A DNA stretch of 64,000 bases from positions 157,006,698 through 157,070,697 of the forward strand of contig JBOZIK010000001.1 in the NCBI GenBank assembly GCA_051453625.1, read 5' to 3'. Of this stretch, positions 23,701 through 34,740 are shown in pieces. Below the pieces are notes generated by a model, which saw only the letters and a program-made list of their open reading frames with translations, did no database searches and was not told the origin of the DNA. Source of the DNA: Welwitschia mirabilis (taxonomy: Eukaryota; Gnetophyta; Gnetopsida; Welwitschiales). The first letter of the stretch is position 1. The number at the start of each line of letters is the position of its first letter. A program made the position numbers and the translations under genes.

Positions 23701-23900
23701 TTATTATCTCCTAGAAATGCATATTTTAGATCTCTAAGAATAGAATTTAGTTTTATGTTGTCATTTTATCATGTATCTATTTCTTAAATAAGAACTATAA
23801 AAATAGAGAATTCTAAAATTAAACTATTAGTAAGATAATTGGAGAAAACCCCCTTGCTATTGCATAAATAAAAACCAAAGAGGTAAATTATTCATTTGCA
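20751..23900 (-). pseudogene. Ty3-gypsy G3 pol (Athila/Tat-like), degenerate
   Basis: Minus-strand RT at 23170-23340 reads cleanly: KIGWKMCLNYRKLNIITNKD, then HDFFCFLDGY. The palm box near 23000-23040 is FMNYFSIFSET instead of F-M-D-D, so both catalytic Asp are lost (Asn and Tyr). The connection follows (CCKEKNLVLNWEKCNFMVTK near 22880-22960). Integrase core at 21300-21570 includes CEAIPTGTDDARAVRLLKEH and a VEVTN motif. Sequence between shows the RNase H and zinc-finger region only vaguely. Stops and frame changes throughout. Gag and 5' LTR are not found next to it. The J-domain and LINE sequences follow instead. Confidence 0.8.
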
Positions 23901-24060
23901 AGATTAATCTCCTGCTCATTCAAAATTCAACCAAAACATAAAATCTAGGTTAACCCTAGATGCATACAATAAATGTAAATATAAATGATAATAAAGACAT
24001 GATGAGAAATGAAAAACATAAGAATAAACATGATAGTAAAAAAATGGTTGACAAAGCAAT
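23901..24060. other. Short unassigned stretch
   Basis: A-rich sequence between G3 and the J-domain remnant. I see no motif in it. Confidence 0.6.
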
Positions 24061-25232
24061 TAATAGATCTACCTTATGTATTTGCTGATTAGCTAATGGA
24101 AAAACTTCTTACTATAAGTCCTTCATGCATTATCATCCATTAGAACATCTTTTACATTATTGATTTTAGCCATTTTTNNNNNNNNNNNNNNNNNNNNNNN
24201 NNNNNNNNNNNNNNNNNNNNNNNNNNNNNNNNNNNNNNNNNNNNNNNNNNNNNNNNNNNNNNNNNNNNNNNNNNNNNNNNNNNNNNNNNNNNNNNNNNNN
24301 NNNNNNNNNNNNNNNNNNNNNNNNNNNNNNNNNNNNNNNNNNNNNNNNNNNNNNNNNNNNNNNNNNNNNNNNNNNNNNNNNNNNNNNNNNNNNNNNNNNN
24401 NNNNNNNNNNNNNNNNNNNNNNNNNNNNNNNNNNNNNNNNNNNNNNNNNNNNNNNNNNNNNNNNNNNNNNNNNNNNNNNNNNNNNNNNNNNNNNNNNNNN
24501 NNNNNNNNNNNNNNNNNNNNNNNNNNNNNNNNNNNNNNNNNNNNNNNNNNNNNNNNNNNNNNNNNNNNNNNNNNNNNNNNNNNNNNNNNNNNNNNNNNNN
24601 NNNNNNNNNNNNNNNNNNNNNNNNNNNNNNNNNNNNNNNNNNNNNNNNNNNNNNNNNNNNNNNNNNNNNNNNNNNNNNNNNNNNNNNNNNNNNNNNNNNN
24701 NNNNNNNNNNNNNNNNNNNNNNNNNNNNNNNNNNNNNNNNNNNNNNNNNNNNNNNNNNNNNNNNNNNNNNNNNNNNNNNNNNNNNNNNNNNNNNNNNNNN
24801 NNNNNNNNNNNNNNNNNNNNNNNNNNNNNNNNNNNNNNNNNNNNNNNNNNNNNNNNNNNNNNNNNNNNNNNNNNNNNNNNNNNNNNNNNNNNNNNNNNNN
24901 NNNNNNNNNNNNNNNNNNNNNNNNNNNNNNNNNNNNNNNNNNNNNNNNNNNNNNNNNNNNNNNNNNNNNNNNNNNNNNNNNNNNNNNNNNNNNNNNNNNN
25001 NNNNNNNNNNNNNNNNNNNNNNNNNNNNNNNNNNNNNNNNNNNNNNNNNATGCATTATCATCCATTAGAACCTCTTTTACATTATTGATTTCAGCCTTTT
25101 TTTCTACTACCTTCACTGCCCTATGTTTGTTATTATCCAAATATCATTTGAGAGTAAGCTTTCTATGAGCAGAGATGATTTCCTGTCTTGAAATTCTTGG
25201 GTTTATACTAAAAACTTTAAAATAGTCTACCT
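24061..25232 (-). pseudogene. J-domain (DnaJ-like) pseudogene split by an 872-N gap
   Basis: The minus strand from 25232 down reads VDYFKVFSINPRIS, RQEIISAHRKLTLK, stop, YLDNNKHRAVKV, VEKKAEINNVKEVLMDDNA. This follows the J domain, the Hsp70-stimulating co-chaperone module: helix I, helix II (EI..A.RKL.LK), the HPD loop, helix III (.INN..EVL.D). The key HPD tripeptide is YLD, and the codon before it is TGA where plant J proteins often have Trp. All these are C-to-T or G-to-A changes. The left edge of the gap (24121-24177) repeats KINNVKDVLMDDNA and continues stop-RTYSKKFF, as expected for helix IV. Thus the gap flanks overlap by about 53 bases, or two copies exist. No intron/exon structure is visible. 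Confidence 0.72.
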
Positions 25233-26200
25233 AGTTAGAGAATTAAGCCTTGGCATCATGCTTCACTTCTTTAGCCTCACTTCTAAGAATATCCTCCTTT
25301 AAGTTAAATTCCTCATCTTCTTCTAAGTTATCTGAGTTTTTTGAATGCTTCTATCCATATTATACCTATTGATTTCTATCATCTATCTATTTCTATTTAT
25401 TTTATTGAGAATTCGGCTCCTTTGTTCCCTTATCACTATTTATGATAATTACCTCTAGATTAGGTAAGGCTTTGTGCTCTGCTTTAACTTCCTTCCCTTT
25501 ATGTAAACTAGTTTATTCTAGGTTAGGGCCCTAATGAAACTCTTCTTCAAGCTATTTTACTTCCTCTTTCTTGTGAGCATCCTTGTGCTCACAAATTTTC
25601 TATGAAGGGCTCTTTTTCCATCTAGAATTATTGGAATTGCAAATTCCAATCTACTTACTCTCTTTTCTTTTTTCTTGTCTTTACTATGCCTATCTAAAAT
25701 CTACTTCCTTTTTTTTAATGAACTTTCTTAGCCTATAAATAAGTCCTAAGTGTTTTCCATTAATATTTTTTTTATCTTTTCAATAAAAAATAGTGAAAAG
25801 TTAAGCCATCTTCCTCTCCTCAAAGCAAGTAGAAAATTGAAGTGAAGTTCTCTGAGTTTAAAGTGGTTCTCATTTTGGATGATAAAATTAATTAATAAGA
25901 TTTACTGCCAAGGCCCAAACCTATTTAGCTATACTTTTCAAATGTGACCTTCTGCATTTCTGGGTGCATTGCATCCAAAAAAGTGATCTACATCTAAATA
26001 CTTATAGAAATAGAAGAGCACTAAATCTCCATATTTCCTTAGGCCTATGGCTCATGCAATCAGATTTAGAGTTAGTAGAATTCTTTTTCTTCTTACCGCT
26101 AGATTTTTCTACACCATTACTTTGGCTAAATTGAAGCTTGGATTATCCTTTAAATCAACTAGTATCTCCTATTCCATCTCTTGAATCTACCATTAAAGAT
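25233..26200 (-). pseudogene. Possible upstream part of the J-domain gene, low complexity
   Basis: On the minus strand this stretch gives charged, Lys/Glu-rich fragments in shifting frames: LEEDEEFNLKEDI and LRSEAKEVKHDAKA just before the J domain, KHLGLIYRLRKFIKKKEVDF near 25690-25760, and NGVEKSSGKKKKNS near 26080-26140. It could be the N-terminal part of the same protein, or unrelated decayed sequence. No family is recognised. Confidence 0.3.
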
Positions 26201-28720
26201 TCTTTTTGCTTCTATATTTGGTACTATCTATGAGCTCATAATGGAGGTGCTTCTCCATTCTATTTATTACCCAAGGATATTCAAACTTTCTCAAAATGAG
26301 AGAGGATTTTTCTCATGCACTTGATGCCCATCCTAGAAATAATGCAATTGTTTATTACCCTCCAAATGAACCAAAACACCACTTCATAGCCACTGTGATA
26401 TATGTTAAGAACTCTTTCCTAGATGGCCTTTCTGTCTACTATCCTTTAACCCTTAGTCATGAAGGTGTAGTCCCAAAATAGGTGCTAAACCGTTTTCACC
26501 CCTCCACATGCCTAACATTATTTTAGAGCTCTTACATTACTACACTTCAATCTTATTGCCATTGGCACTCTATTCTTTCTAATTAGCCATTTGAGAACTA
26601 TGTAATTGTCTATGTCCTCTTTTTTGTAGGTGTGTATTATATTTTTTTTTCCCTACTATACTTCTTTAGTAGAATTGCCTTTATAAAGATCCTCCCACCA
26701 TCAATTAGCTAGAGGTCCTTTTTATTAGATGCTAAATTTAATCCTTAAAAACTTTTCCTTAGGTAAGTTCTTTCCTCTTTAATTTTCTTATCTTTCCATT
26801 AATAGTTTATTGAAAGATTCCAATAATTTTTTAAGTTTTCTCCCTAAAATATTTCGGTAATTTTTAAGTTTCTTCCCTATTAATACTTCTAGCTTCCCTT
26901 TCATCCTTCTAAGTTTTGGAAAGTATAATGGACTCTTACCATGAATGAAATTGAAATTTCAAAAATGGTTCTCCCCTTTTCTAATGGACTAGGTAGAAAT
27001 TTTCTCTAAGTATTTCCTTCCTTTGCATAGATCCTTCTAGAAGGGGGAATCTTCTTGCCTTAACTCCCAACTTTTATCCTTCATCTTTATAAGGTTTTTT
27101 TAAACTGAAGATCCCCCTACTTTTAATTTGATAATAATTTTGACTATAACTAAGAAAATACTCTCTTGTATGTCTTGGATTCTTCCTACTCTTGTTTCTA
27201 CTGATTTGTCTATTTATTACCATATTATTGCATGATATCTTCTTCCTCCTCTTTCTCCTATCCAAATAAAGTTTCTAATTAGATGATTCATAATACCATT
27301 TACTTTCTCTAGCAAGACACCATAGGACACACTAGACTTTTCTATTATGGATAAAATGGTATTTACAATAATAATGCTTCCTTTGCTTAAGAGGAAGATT
27401 GCACTTTAAGAATTACATCTCCTCTCCACTTTTAATAGTAGATATTTCTAAGATGTCATGCTTCTACATTTAAACATGGATAACCACAAATATAGGTCCT
27501 TCTCCTCCTTCCTAGCAATTACTAGGGTTCTTTTAATACTCTACTGAATACTTGTCCATGTGTTAAAATAATAAACTTTATTTTTTTGCTTGCTTATTAT
27601 AAGCCCTGATTCATCCATAAACTTTTCTAGCCCCTTCTTGATAGCCTTGATTTATTAGATATTAGCCTTTAGGAATATGATAAAATCATCTACAAAATGA
27701 TTAATTAAGATATTTAAACCATAAACCATTAGTTCTACTCCCCCTTTTATCAGATACAATACTGTAGCAGATCCAGAACAATGATGAATAGATAAGGAGA
27801 GAGGAGATTTTCCTATCATAGGCTCCTACTAGAGCTAAAATATCCTTGAGTTTTCTAGTTAATTTTCAATGTTAATTTGATTGTTCTTTACACTTGCAGA
27901 AGCAAACTAGTAAGCTTTAGAGGGAAACCTTTTGCTTCAAAACATGTTCTAGGAATCTTCAGGAAACAATATCATATGCCTTTCTAATGTTTAGCTTTAA
28001 AGCATATGTACTTTTTCTCTTTTCTTTAATGAAATGAAATATTTCATGATTGAATATTACCTGATCTAGGATTCTCTAATCTAGTAGGACACCTACTTTA
28101 TTTCACTCCATGACTCTCTTAAAATGGGTTTGAATTCTATTTACTAAAATATTTGAGAATATCCTATAAATCACATTGCATACTCCCATTGGTCTATATT
28201 TATTAACCTCTCTAGCTTTAGACTTTCTTATGATCATGACAATATGGATGTTGTTTTAAGCATAAGGAATAAATCTGTTTTGCATCATATAGTTAAAAGC
28301 CTAAGTAACTAACTATTTTATATACCAGTATTTTTGAAAAAATTTTACTTTTCATCCATCTAGGCCTGGATTTCCATTTAGCTTTATTTCCTTAAGAATC
28401 TTTCAAAACTTCCTCCTAATTCACATACTCTAGCAGGGTTTTAGTTTAATGTTAGTTATGCATTATTTACTAGAAGGTTTTCTTTGTAATACATATGATA
28501 AAGATTTAAGTTAGCCTTCTTATGAAATGTCTTAAAGTTGGGATTTATTTAGAAAATAAGTATTAGTTCTTTATGAGACTCACATCATAGATGATATTCT
28601 AAAGAGGATAAATATTTAAGGATTTCATCTTCATCTATTTCAACTAATTTTAAATTCTTTAAGTCATCCATAAGGTTCTTTTTCATTTCATTGAAAACTT
28701 ACAACTTTGTATTCACTTCC
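26201..28720 (-). pseudogene. 5'-truncated plant LINE (reverse transcriptase)
   Basis: Minus-strand non-LTR RT, in order from 28700 down: NPGLDG and KFFQKYWYI near 28330-28380, VNKYRPMGVCNVIYRIFSN near 28150-28200, LVNRIQTHFKRVME, ILDQVIFNHEIFHFIKEK, ALKLNIRKAYD near 27990-28010 (motif A Asp changed to Asn), and NHFVDDFIIFLKAN near 27670-27710. In the last, the F-x-DD catalytic pair (27685-27693) is intact. A poorly kept C-terminal region follows to about 26200. There is no endonuclease domain, because the element ends near 28720, consistent with the 5' truncation common in LINEs. Stops are frequent. A clear poly-A end was not found; a T-run at 26642-26650 is one weak candidate. Confidence 0.85.
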
Positions 28721-29094
28721 CAAAGGACATATTTACTACTCAATTTTTATAGTTAATTAGAAAGTTAGAGGTGATTAGAAATGATCTTCTTAAGTTAAGG
28801 AAGAATCCTCTTAGTTTTTTTTCATATTTAAAACTAAAAAGTTCATTAGGTAGTAAAATTTTTCCAGTTGCATAAAAATTTCTTTTATTATTAACTTTGA
28901 GATATTTAGTTGAGTGTTTAAAAAGTAATAAAATTATCATAGTCTACTTTAGTACTTCTAATTTAACTTCTATATTTAATAAATAAAAAATTAGATTTAC
29001 ACTAACTTTTAAGTCTAGAAAAGCTTTCTAAATACTTTTATTACCTATAATACATGAAATTATTGTGCAATTAAAATCTCTAAATTTTAGTGAA
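28721..29094. other. Unassigned A+T-rich stretch
   Basis: Between the truncated LINE and the truncated chromovirus LTR. The 66-codon minus-strand frame at 28740-28940 has no recognisable motif. I see nothing else. Confidence 0.5.
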
Positions 29095-29265
29095 AGTTTT
29101 ATATGCATTAAATAAGACCTTAATATAAAGAAATTATTTCATTGCTTCTAATACTTTATTTTTTGCATTTTTATTCTTTTGTTTATATTTCTCACTAAAT
29201 ACATAATCTCAAAAGTCCTCTTGGGGTTTTTGTTACATTAGCTTTGTATCATCTAGTATTAGAGT
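29095..29265 (+). repeat. G4 5' LTR remnant and primer site
   Basis: About 155 bp of LTR end (29095-29251) matches 33480-33631, sharing ATTATTTCATTGCTTCTAA, TATTTTTTGCATTTTT and CTTGGGGTTTTTGTTACATT. It ends GTATCA. Two bases on, TAGTATTAGAGT (29254-29265) is a decayed TGGTATCAGAGC initiator-Met primer site. Sequence before 29095 does not match the 3' LTR, so the LTR is truncated. Confidence 0.85.
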
Positions 29266-29289
29266 GAGTTTTGAGTTATGAAGAATTTT

Positions 29290-30340
29290 TTGTTGTCTTT
29301 ATTTTTAGTTTAAAAGATGTTACCAAAGAATTCAATAGCTTTCCACCTACAAAAGCATATTATGAGGCAATAAATGATGGTGGAAGATATTCTATCATAA
29401 ACTAAGGCAATGGTAAAGAGGATGAGTACAACTACACACCTAAGTATTTGGAACCATTTCCAAAGGATAAGTAGGAAGAAGAATACTCTAAAGTGGATGA
29501 ACCACCAAAGGAGGATGTTATGCATGAAGCTTAGAGTGTAGAGGAAGAGATAACTTTCTTTATAAAATTCCTAATGAGGATGGGATAGAAGGACCTAGTT
29601 ATTATAACACCATTTAAAGGAGGCTTAGAAGTAGGAAACCTTTGAAACTAAATTTAATGCATGGAATAGTACTTTAAGATGGAAGACACTGCTAAATAAA
29701 AGACTATAAATGTTTCTTTAACTTACTTATAACTAGTTACAACTAGTTGGTGGGAACATGTTTGAAATGGTTAGAAAGATAAAGAACTTAATTTCTCAGA
29801 GCTATATGAAGGAGAATTTCCAAGACAAGTTCATGTCACTTTCACAAAAGATAAAGATAATAAGAAAGATTTAGATACTTTAGCAAGAATAAAATTATAT
29901 GAAAAAGTACACAAAGGAGCTTCATACGATTTTCATTCAAGCCAAACATTTTGATCTGGGCATAAAATAGGTAACCAAATACATTACTACTTTAATAATT
30001 TTTATCAAGATGAAATTATCATTATTACTTATAAAACAATAGAGGAAGCATATTATGTGGTAACACAAATAGAAGAAAAGTTATAGTGAAGGAACAATTC
30101 AAATAGAGGAATATTCAAGGAAAAAAGGCCATAAAGAATGAGTCAATAATAACAAGAATAAATAAAGCAATAATAATGACATAAAGGCAAAGAAAACACT
30201 AGATGTAGAGGAGGTATCTATAAAGGAAGAGGTATAGGAGATAAGTTTATGATAGTTTACTATAAATGTCATAAGATAGGATACAAGTCTTATGAGTATC
30301 CATTATATAAGGAGATCATGCNNNNNNNNNNATGATATAT
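29290..30340 (+). pseudogene. G4 gag, degenerate
   Basis: A zinc knuckle at 30258-30299 reads YYKCHKIGYKSYEYP. The C-x2-C-x4-H-x4-C frame is kept in spacing, but the first and last Cys and the His are all Tyr, each a single transition. Upstream, charged segments in mixed frames (for example LISQSYMKENFQDKFMSLS near 29790-29850) occupy the gag position. A 10-N gap at 30322-30331 follows the knuckle. Confidence 0.7.
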
Positions 30341-31020
30341 TTGAATATGATAAGACAAGTGGAGAATATAAAAAGAAGGAACTAGAAAATGTTACTAGTA
30401 AGAAAGGAAAAAATATAATTATTAGAATAACTCTTGTGAAAGATGTAAAAATTACAATCATAACAATAGATAAAACTCTTTATAACTATATGTAAATGTA
30501 AAGAAAAAGATAAATAAGGTTATAACTTGTAATAAAAGAACTGATAACTTGGTTTCTAGGGAGATGGTAGAAAAGTTTACCTTAGATACCACACTGCATT
30601 CACAATCATATTGACTCTCTTGGCTATAAAATAAACACCATGTTATAGTTACAAAACAATATCTAATCAACCTCAAAATTGGTAAAATTGATGATTAGAT
30701 TCATCATGATGTTACTCCTATGGATGATTTTAATTTATTTATAAGTAAACCATGATAATATGATATTAAGTGCAATCATAATAGGGAGATAAATACTTTA
30801 ATTATTAATAAGAATAATGAAGAGAGATTTAAGTCATTACCCAATCCATAGAAGACTATAGAACATAAGATATGTTTATGATTCTTAATAAGAAAGTAGA
30901 TGTTAAATGAAATAAAAGAAAAAGGATATTACATGGCAGTGGTATTAAATATTTCTTCAAAATAGTAGTTTAATAAGTATCCAATAAAGGTAAGAAATGT
31001 GTTGACACCATTTATAGGTA
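30341..31020 (+). pseudogene. G4 protease region, poorly preserved
   Basis: Lies between the gag zinc knuckle and RT, where the protease belongs. A short open frame ends at 30495. I could not recognise a D-[ST]-G motif, so the call rests on position only. Confidence 0.35.
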
Positions 31021-31512
31021 CTTTTATTAATAGTTGACCTTTTGATTTATCATCTATTAAAAGCACAAGTCATCACGTAGATCTCGTTTTTGGAATTTTA
31101 TTTCCAAATAAAGAATCATACATAATGGTACCTCATAAAGAGAAGAGATATGTAGATAGGTCTACAAGTTTCTAGATAAGAGGTTAATCAAATAAAGTTT
31201 GTTACTATGTTCTATTTTAGTAGTGTTAACTCTAAAAAAAGAACAACAAGAAGTTACACATGTGTGTTAATTCAAGAGTCATCAATAAGATAATCATAAG
31301 GTATTGCTTTTCTATGTCTTGCATGAATGATATTTTTTATTTCTTAATGGATGCATTTGTTTTTAATAAGACAAATTTAAAGAGTGAATATCATCAAAAA
31401 TATATTTATGAAAAAGATAAATGAAAGATAGCTTTTAATATTGAGTTGTATGAATGATTGATGTTATCATTTAGATCGATGAATAATTTAAGTAAATTCA
31501 TGAGGTTGTGAA
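31021..31512 (+). pseudogene. G4 reverse transcriptase, N-terminal half only
   Basis: Clear chromovirus RT entry: HHVDLVFGILFPNKESY near 31070-31125, then CVNSRVINKIIIRYCFSMSC near 31260-31320, FNKTNLKSEYHQ near 31360-31395, and LYEWLMLSFRSMNNLSKFMR to 31508. Motif A has Asn (31374-31376) instead of the catalytic Asp, and Glu for Gly two codons after the Lys-Ser. The palm YxDD box and everything to RNase H are absent. The next readable codons belong to integrase. Confidence 0.9.
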
Positions 31513-31554
31513 TTACTAGAGGATCAATGAGGAACAACATATTATAAGAGAAAT

Positions 31555-32640
31555 ATTATGAAGATATGACAACACATCATGGGTTAAATAAAACCTATAA
31601 ACTATTAAAAAAGTTATACTATCAATCTAACATGTACAACGATGTCTAGTGGATGGTGTAAAATTGATTCACATGTTAAAGAGAAAAGGAATAATTTATA
31701 AATGAAAAATTATACCTTCCATTAGTAGTTATAGCAAAACAAATTATGACTTAATTATGGATTGAATCTTAGGATTATTTCATTTTAATAATGAGCATGA
31801 TTTCATCATGATGGTCATGGGTAGATTTAGCAAGATGGAAGACTTTGTTCCTTATGCTAAAGTAAGTGATGCTTCACTCATTATTACATCATTCTTCAAA
31901 GATATTATGCATCTCTATGGATTCCTAAAAATAATAGTTTCACATGAAAATGTTAAATTGATTTTTTATTTTTAGAAGATATTGTGGTACATGATGAATA
32001 TGAAGTTGCAATATTCTTTAGCATATCATCGACAAATAGATGGATAGATAGAAGTGTTGAATTACAACATTAGAATCTTACTAAGATGTATGTATGAAAG
32101 TAAGCCAAATAGGTTGGAATCCACTACATGTAAAAGTTTATTAAAATAATTTAATGCACAAGAATATAGAAAATTTTCCATTTGAATTNNNNTAGGAATA
32201 ACACATGAGGATGCTAGATATGTTGCATGATATGCTAGAACTTTTACCAATGATGATAGAATATGAAAAGAAAATTATAAAACTCCATAAGTATGTGTAA
32301 AAAACTTTAGAAGAATTAAAATCCATGGCTAAAAATGTAGTAGACAGGAATAGAAGACATGCAAAGTTTGAGAAGGATGATAAAAGAATCACATATCTAC
32401 AAAAAGAAAGACTTTTCATTAGAAAATATTAGAATCTCAAATTCCAAAAGACTAGTTCATGTAGAATTATGAAAAATATTTCATCAAATGCTTATCAATT
32501 AGATCTTCTATAAGATGTGAGTATTTTACCTACATTCATTATTTCTAACTTAGTGAAGTATTATGGAGAATCTCCAAAGTATAAATCTTAGATCATGAAG
32601 CTATAAAATTAAATAAAGAGAATTATAAGATGGATGAAAC
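31555..32640 (+). pseudogene. G4 integrase, degenerate
   Basis: Starts with TTHHGLNKTYKLLKKLYYQS (zinc-finger His pair region), then the core: GRFSKMEDFVPYAKVSDASL, FFKDIMHLYGFLKIIVSHEN and LAYHRQIDG followed by IEVLN. The second catalytic Asp (in I-V-S-D-R-D) is His here, while the Glu of the QTE-like motif is kept. A 4-N gap lies at 32189-32192. The C-terminal phrase SSNAYQLDLL near 32475-32510 and PTFIISNLVKYY near 32530-32565 match the end of chromovirus integrases. Confidence 0.87.
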
Positions 32641-32800
32641 ACCAATAATTCTTAAAGCTCATGAGAAGTAGACATAAAGGAAGATATACAAGGAGTACTT
32701 AGTCCAATTTCCAAGAGATCACTCAAAGGATGTAATTTAGATTTCATAAGAGAACTATCTAAGAATGGATGACAAAGTTCTACAAAGGAGAAATCACTTT
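32641..32800 (+). pseudogene. Chromodomain-like tail of G4 integrase
   Basis: The reading RKIYKEYLVQFPRDHSKDVI near 32680-32740 follows the chromodomain core (R-x-Y-x-x-Y-L-V-[KQ]-x-x-x...W) found at the C-terminus of chromovirus integrases, where it guides insertion to modified chromatin. A stop stands where the conserved Trp would be. The call is moderate because the segment is short. Confidence 0.6.
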
Positions 32801-32835
32801 TCTATAATAACTCACTTTTAACTAGGAAAGGATAA

Positions 32836-33631
32836 TGCTAGAGTATCCTTATAAAATAAACAATAAATAACATGTTTTAGTTAGGGGTCTATTTACTAAT
32901 ATTTTAGTGTGTTTATATGGAAAAATAAAATTTTCCATGTGTAATTACCATGTAGTCACCATGTGTAATTATCATGTAGGTGTTATGTATAGTTTTTAAA
33001 TTTAGTAAGCTTTAGAGTACATTTGTGTGTAAGGAATATGTTATGTTTAGAGGGCATATATACATAAGGAATACATTATGTTTAGAGGGAATCTAAGCAT
33101 AATAGATATGTTATCCGTAGAAGCTATTATTGGTGAAACATGTAAGAGGATAATATTGGAGGATTCATTTATGATAAAGATTCCTTTTGAAGCCTTATAA
33201 ATAAGAGGGTATAATGAAATTAAGGTCATTTTTTAGGAGTATGCTTTAGGAATTGATGGTGAAAAGGAAGAAGTAAGAGACCTTGGAGTTAATCTTGAGA
33301 GAGGTTCTCTATTATAAACTTGAGGAGAAAGTTCCTTGTGTAAGATAGAGGCTTACTAGTATTCTCTATTGAAGGACATAAAGATCAAGGGATCAAGTTG
33401 GTAAAAGCCATAGTGATTCTTTTAAAGATACTATTGAGGAGATATCGTAGAAGCTCTATCATTGTAATTTCAATTTATAAGTTTATGCTTTTATTACCAT
33501 TAATACAAAGAGATTATTTCATTACATCTAATACTCTATTTTTTGCATTTTTGTTCTTTTCTTAATATTCCTTACTTAATAAACAATCTAAAAAGTGTTC
33601 TTGGGGTTTTCATTACATTAGTTCTACATCA
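32836..33631 (+). repeat. G4 3' LTR
   Basis: Begins TGCTAGAGTATCC after a purine-rich stretch (AGGAAAGGATAA) that is the likely polypurine tract, and ends TACATCA at 33631, where homology to the 5' LTR end stops. A TATAAATA box is at 33196-33203. U3 contains a perfect-length 24-bp tandem repeat (32935-32958 and 32959-32982, CCATGTGTAATTA(C/T)CATGTAG) and two copies of TTATGTTTAGAGGG near 33040 and 33077. Confidence 0.75.
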
Positions 33632-34740
33632 GAAATCCTTGGTAATCATGTCATAAACTTGCTACAACTTGACTTCTATTGTAATTTACAATCTTTATAT
33701 GATATGTCCTAGCTATCAAGGTATAGGTTATAGTTTTAAATAAATAAAATAGGGAATTCTATTATATTTTATTTGACCCTACTTATCATTCCCTCATAGG
33801 GATTATAGAGTATTTCAAAGATTTCAAGAATGAAGTAAAGGTCTCAATAGAATAAGTGAGTAGAAGGAAGTTTGAAAAGTGTTTGAAGAATAAAAAACCT
33901 AAAAGAATAAATTATCCTCCTATGAATAAAAAATTATTATTCATAAAGAAATCTATAAATGAAACCCTACTTAAGTAAAGAATATTATACTAAGTGAAAC
34001 TTTGATTCATAAAAAAAGCAAGAGCTTATTTAGCCTAATATAATGAAAGTATAAGTGTTAGAAATGTTACATCTTAGAAAGAAAAGTAGAAAACACTAGA
34101 ATGGTATGAAAGATATTGTAAATTAACATATCAATCATCTAAACCCATTGGAGGAATAGATCTAAGAAGAAAATACAAAATTACATTCAAATAAAATATT
34201 GCATATCTCGTAATCTTAATTGAACTAATGATGGAAGAATAAGGAAAATATAATTACACATTAAAATTCATTTCATTAATGTTATAAATAGTATATAAAA
34301 TGTCATGAATATCTTATGAGTTAATCATTTCTCTATACTCAAGGATGGACAAAATATTCTTCTAACTTCATTATTAGATAAGCCTTCACTATGGCCTTAA
34401 GAATTTTTGGTTTGAAATGATAAAGTTTTAATGGATGAATAAGAGAAAAAAATCTAATGGTACTAGACTCTAATCTAGATATTGGTTGATCAATATATGG
34501 ATGATTTTTAATCTTTGAGGTAGGATATGATTTTATATCTTTTATTAGGGTTGTAAATGTTTGTAGATACATTTTGTTATTAACAAATGGAAATTGATGG
34601 ACATACTTGGGTATTAGGACATGGATATCTAGTCCTTTATTTTTATAAATCTATTTGGCACTAAGTTGTATATTTAATATATTAAATTATCCAATGTTTA
34701 ACATTTTGCTCTTTACAAAATTTGTTCAAACCCAAAATAC
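33632..34740. repeat. G3-family LTR-like fragment and unassigned sequence
   Basis: The part at 33750-34080 is related in the same orientation to 20170-20560. After that, 34085-34740 has no relation I could find. A 77-codon minus-strand frame at 34339-34572 has no known motif. The fragment may be the far LTR of G3, split off by the LINE and G4 insertions, but gag and a primer site are missing, so I do not join them. Confidence 0.4.

Larger units (their letters stand above)
29095..33631 (+). mobile_element. Chromovirus-type Ty3-gypsy element G4, internally deleted
   Basis: Plus-strand element with a 5' LTR remnant, iMet-type primer site, gag, RT, integrase, chromodomain-like tail and full 3' LTR. 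The RT stops in the middle of the palm and the sequence continues directly with the integrase zinc finger, so the rest of RT and RNase H are missing. The 5' LTR is cut at about 29095, so no target duplication can be read. The chromovirus call rests on the RT phrasing and the tail. Confidence 0.85.

Noticed and set aside
855-25140. Long open frames made mostly of X at 855-1580, 6119-6951, 14190-14945 and 24123-25140
   Set aside because: They are N-gap translations; no residues support them.
32836-33631. Target duplication for G4
   Set aside because: The 5' LTR is truncated near 29095, so no partner sequence exists to compare.
20170-34080. Joining 20.2 kb and 33.7 kb LTR-like segments as one element with LINE and G4 nested inside
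   Set aside because: They are related and in the same orientation, but no primer site, gag or target duplication was found, so the link is not shown.
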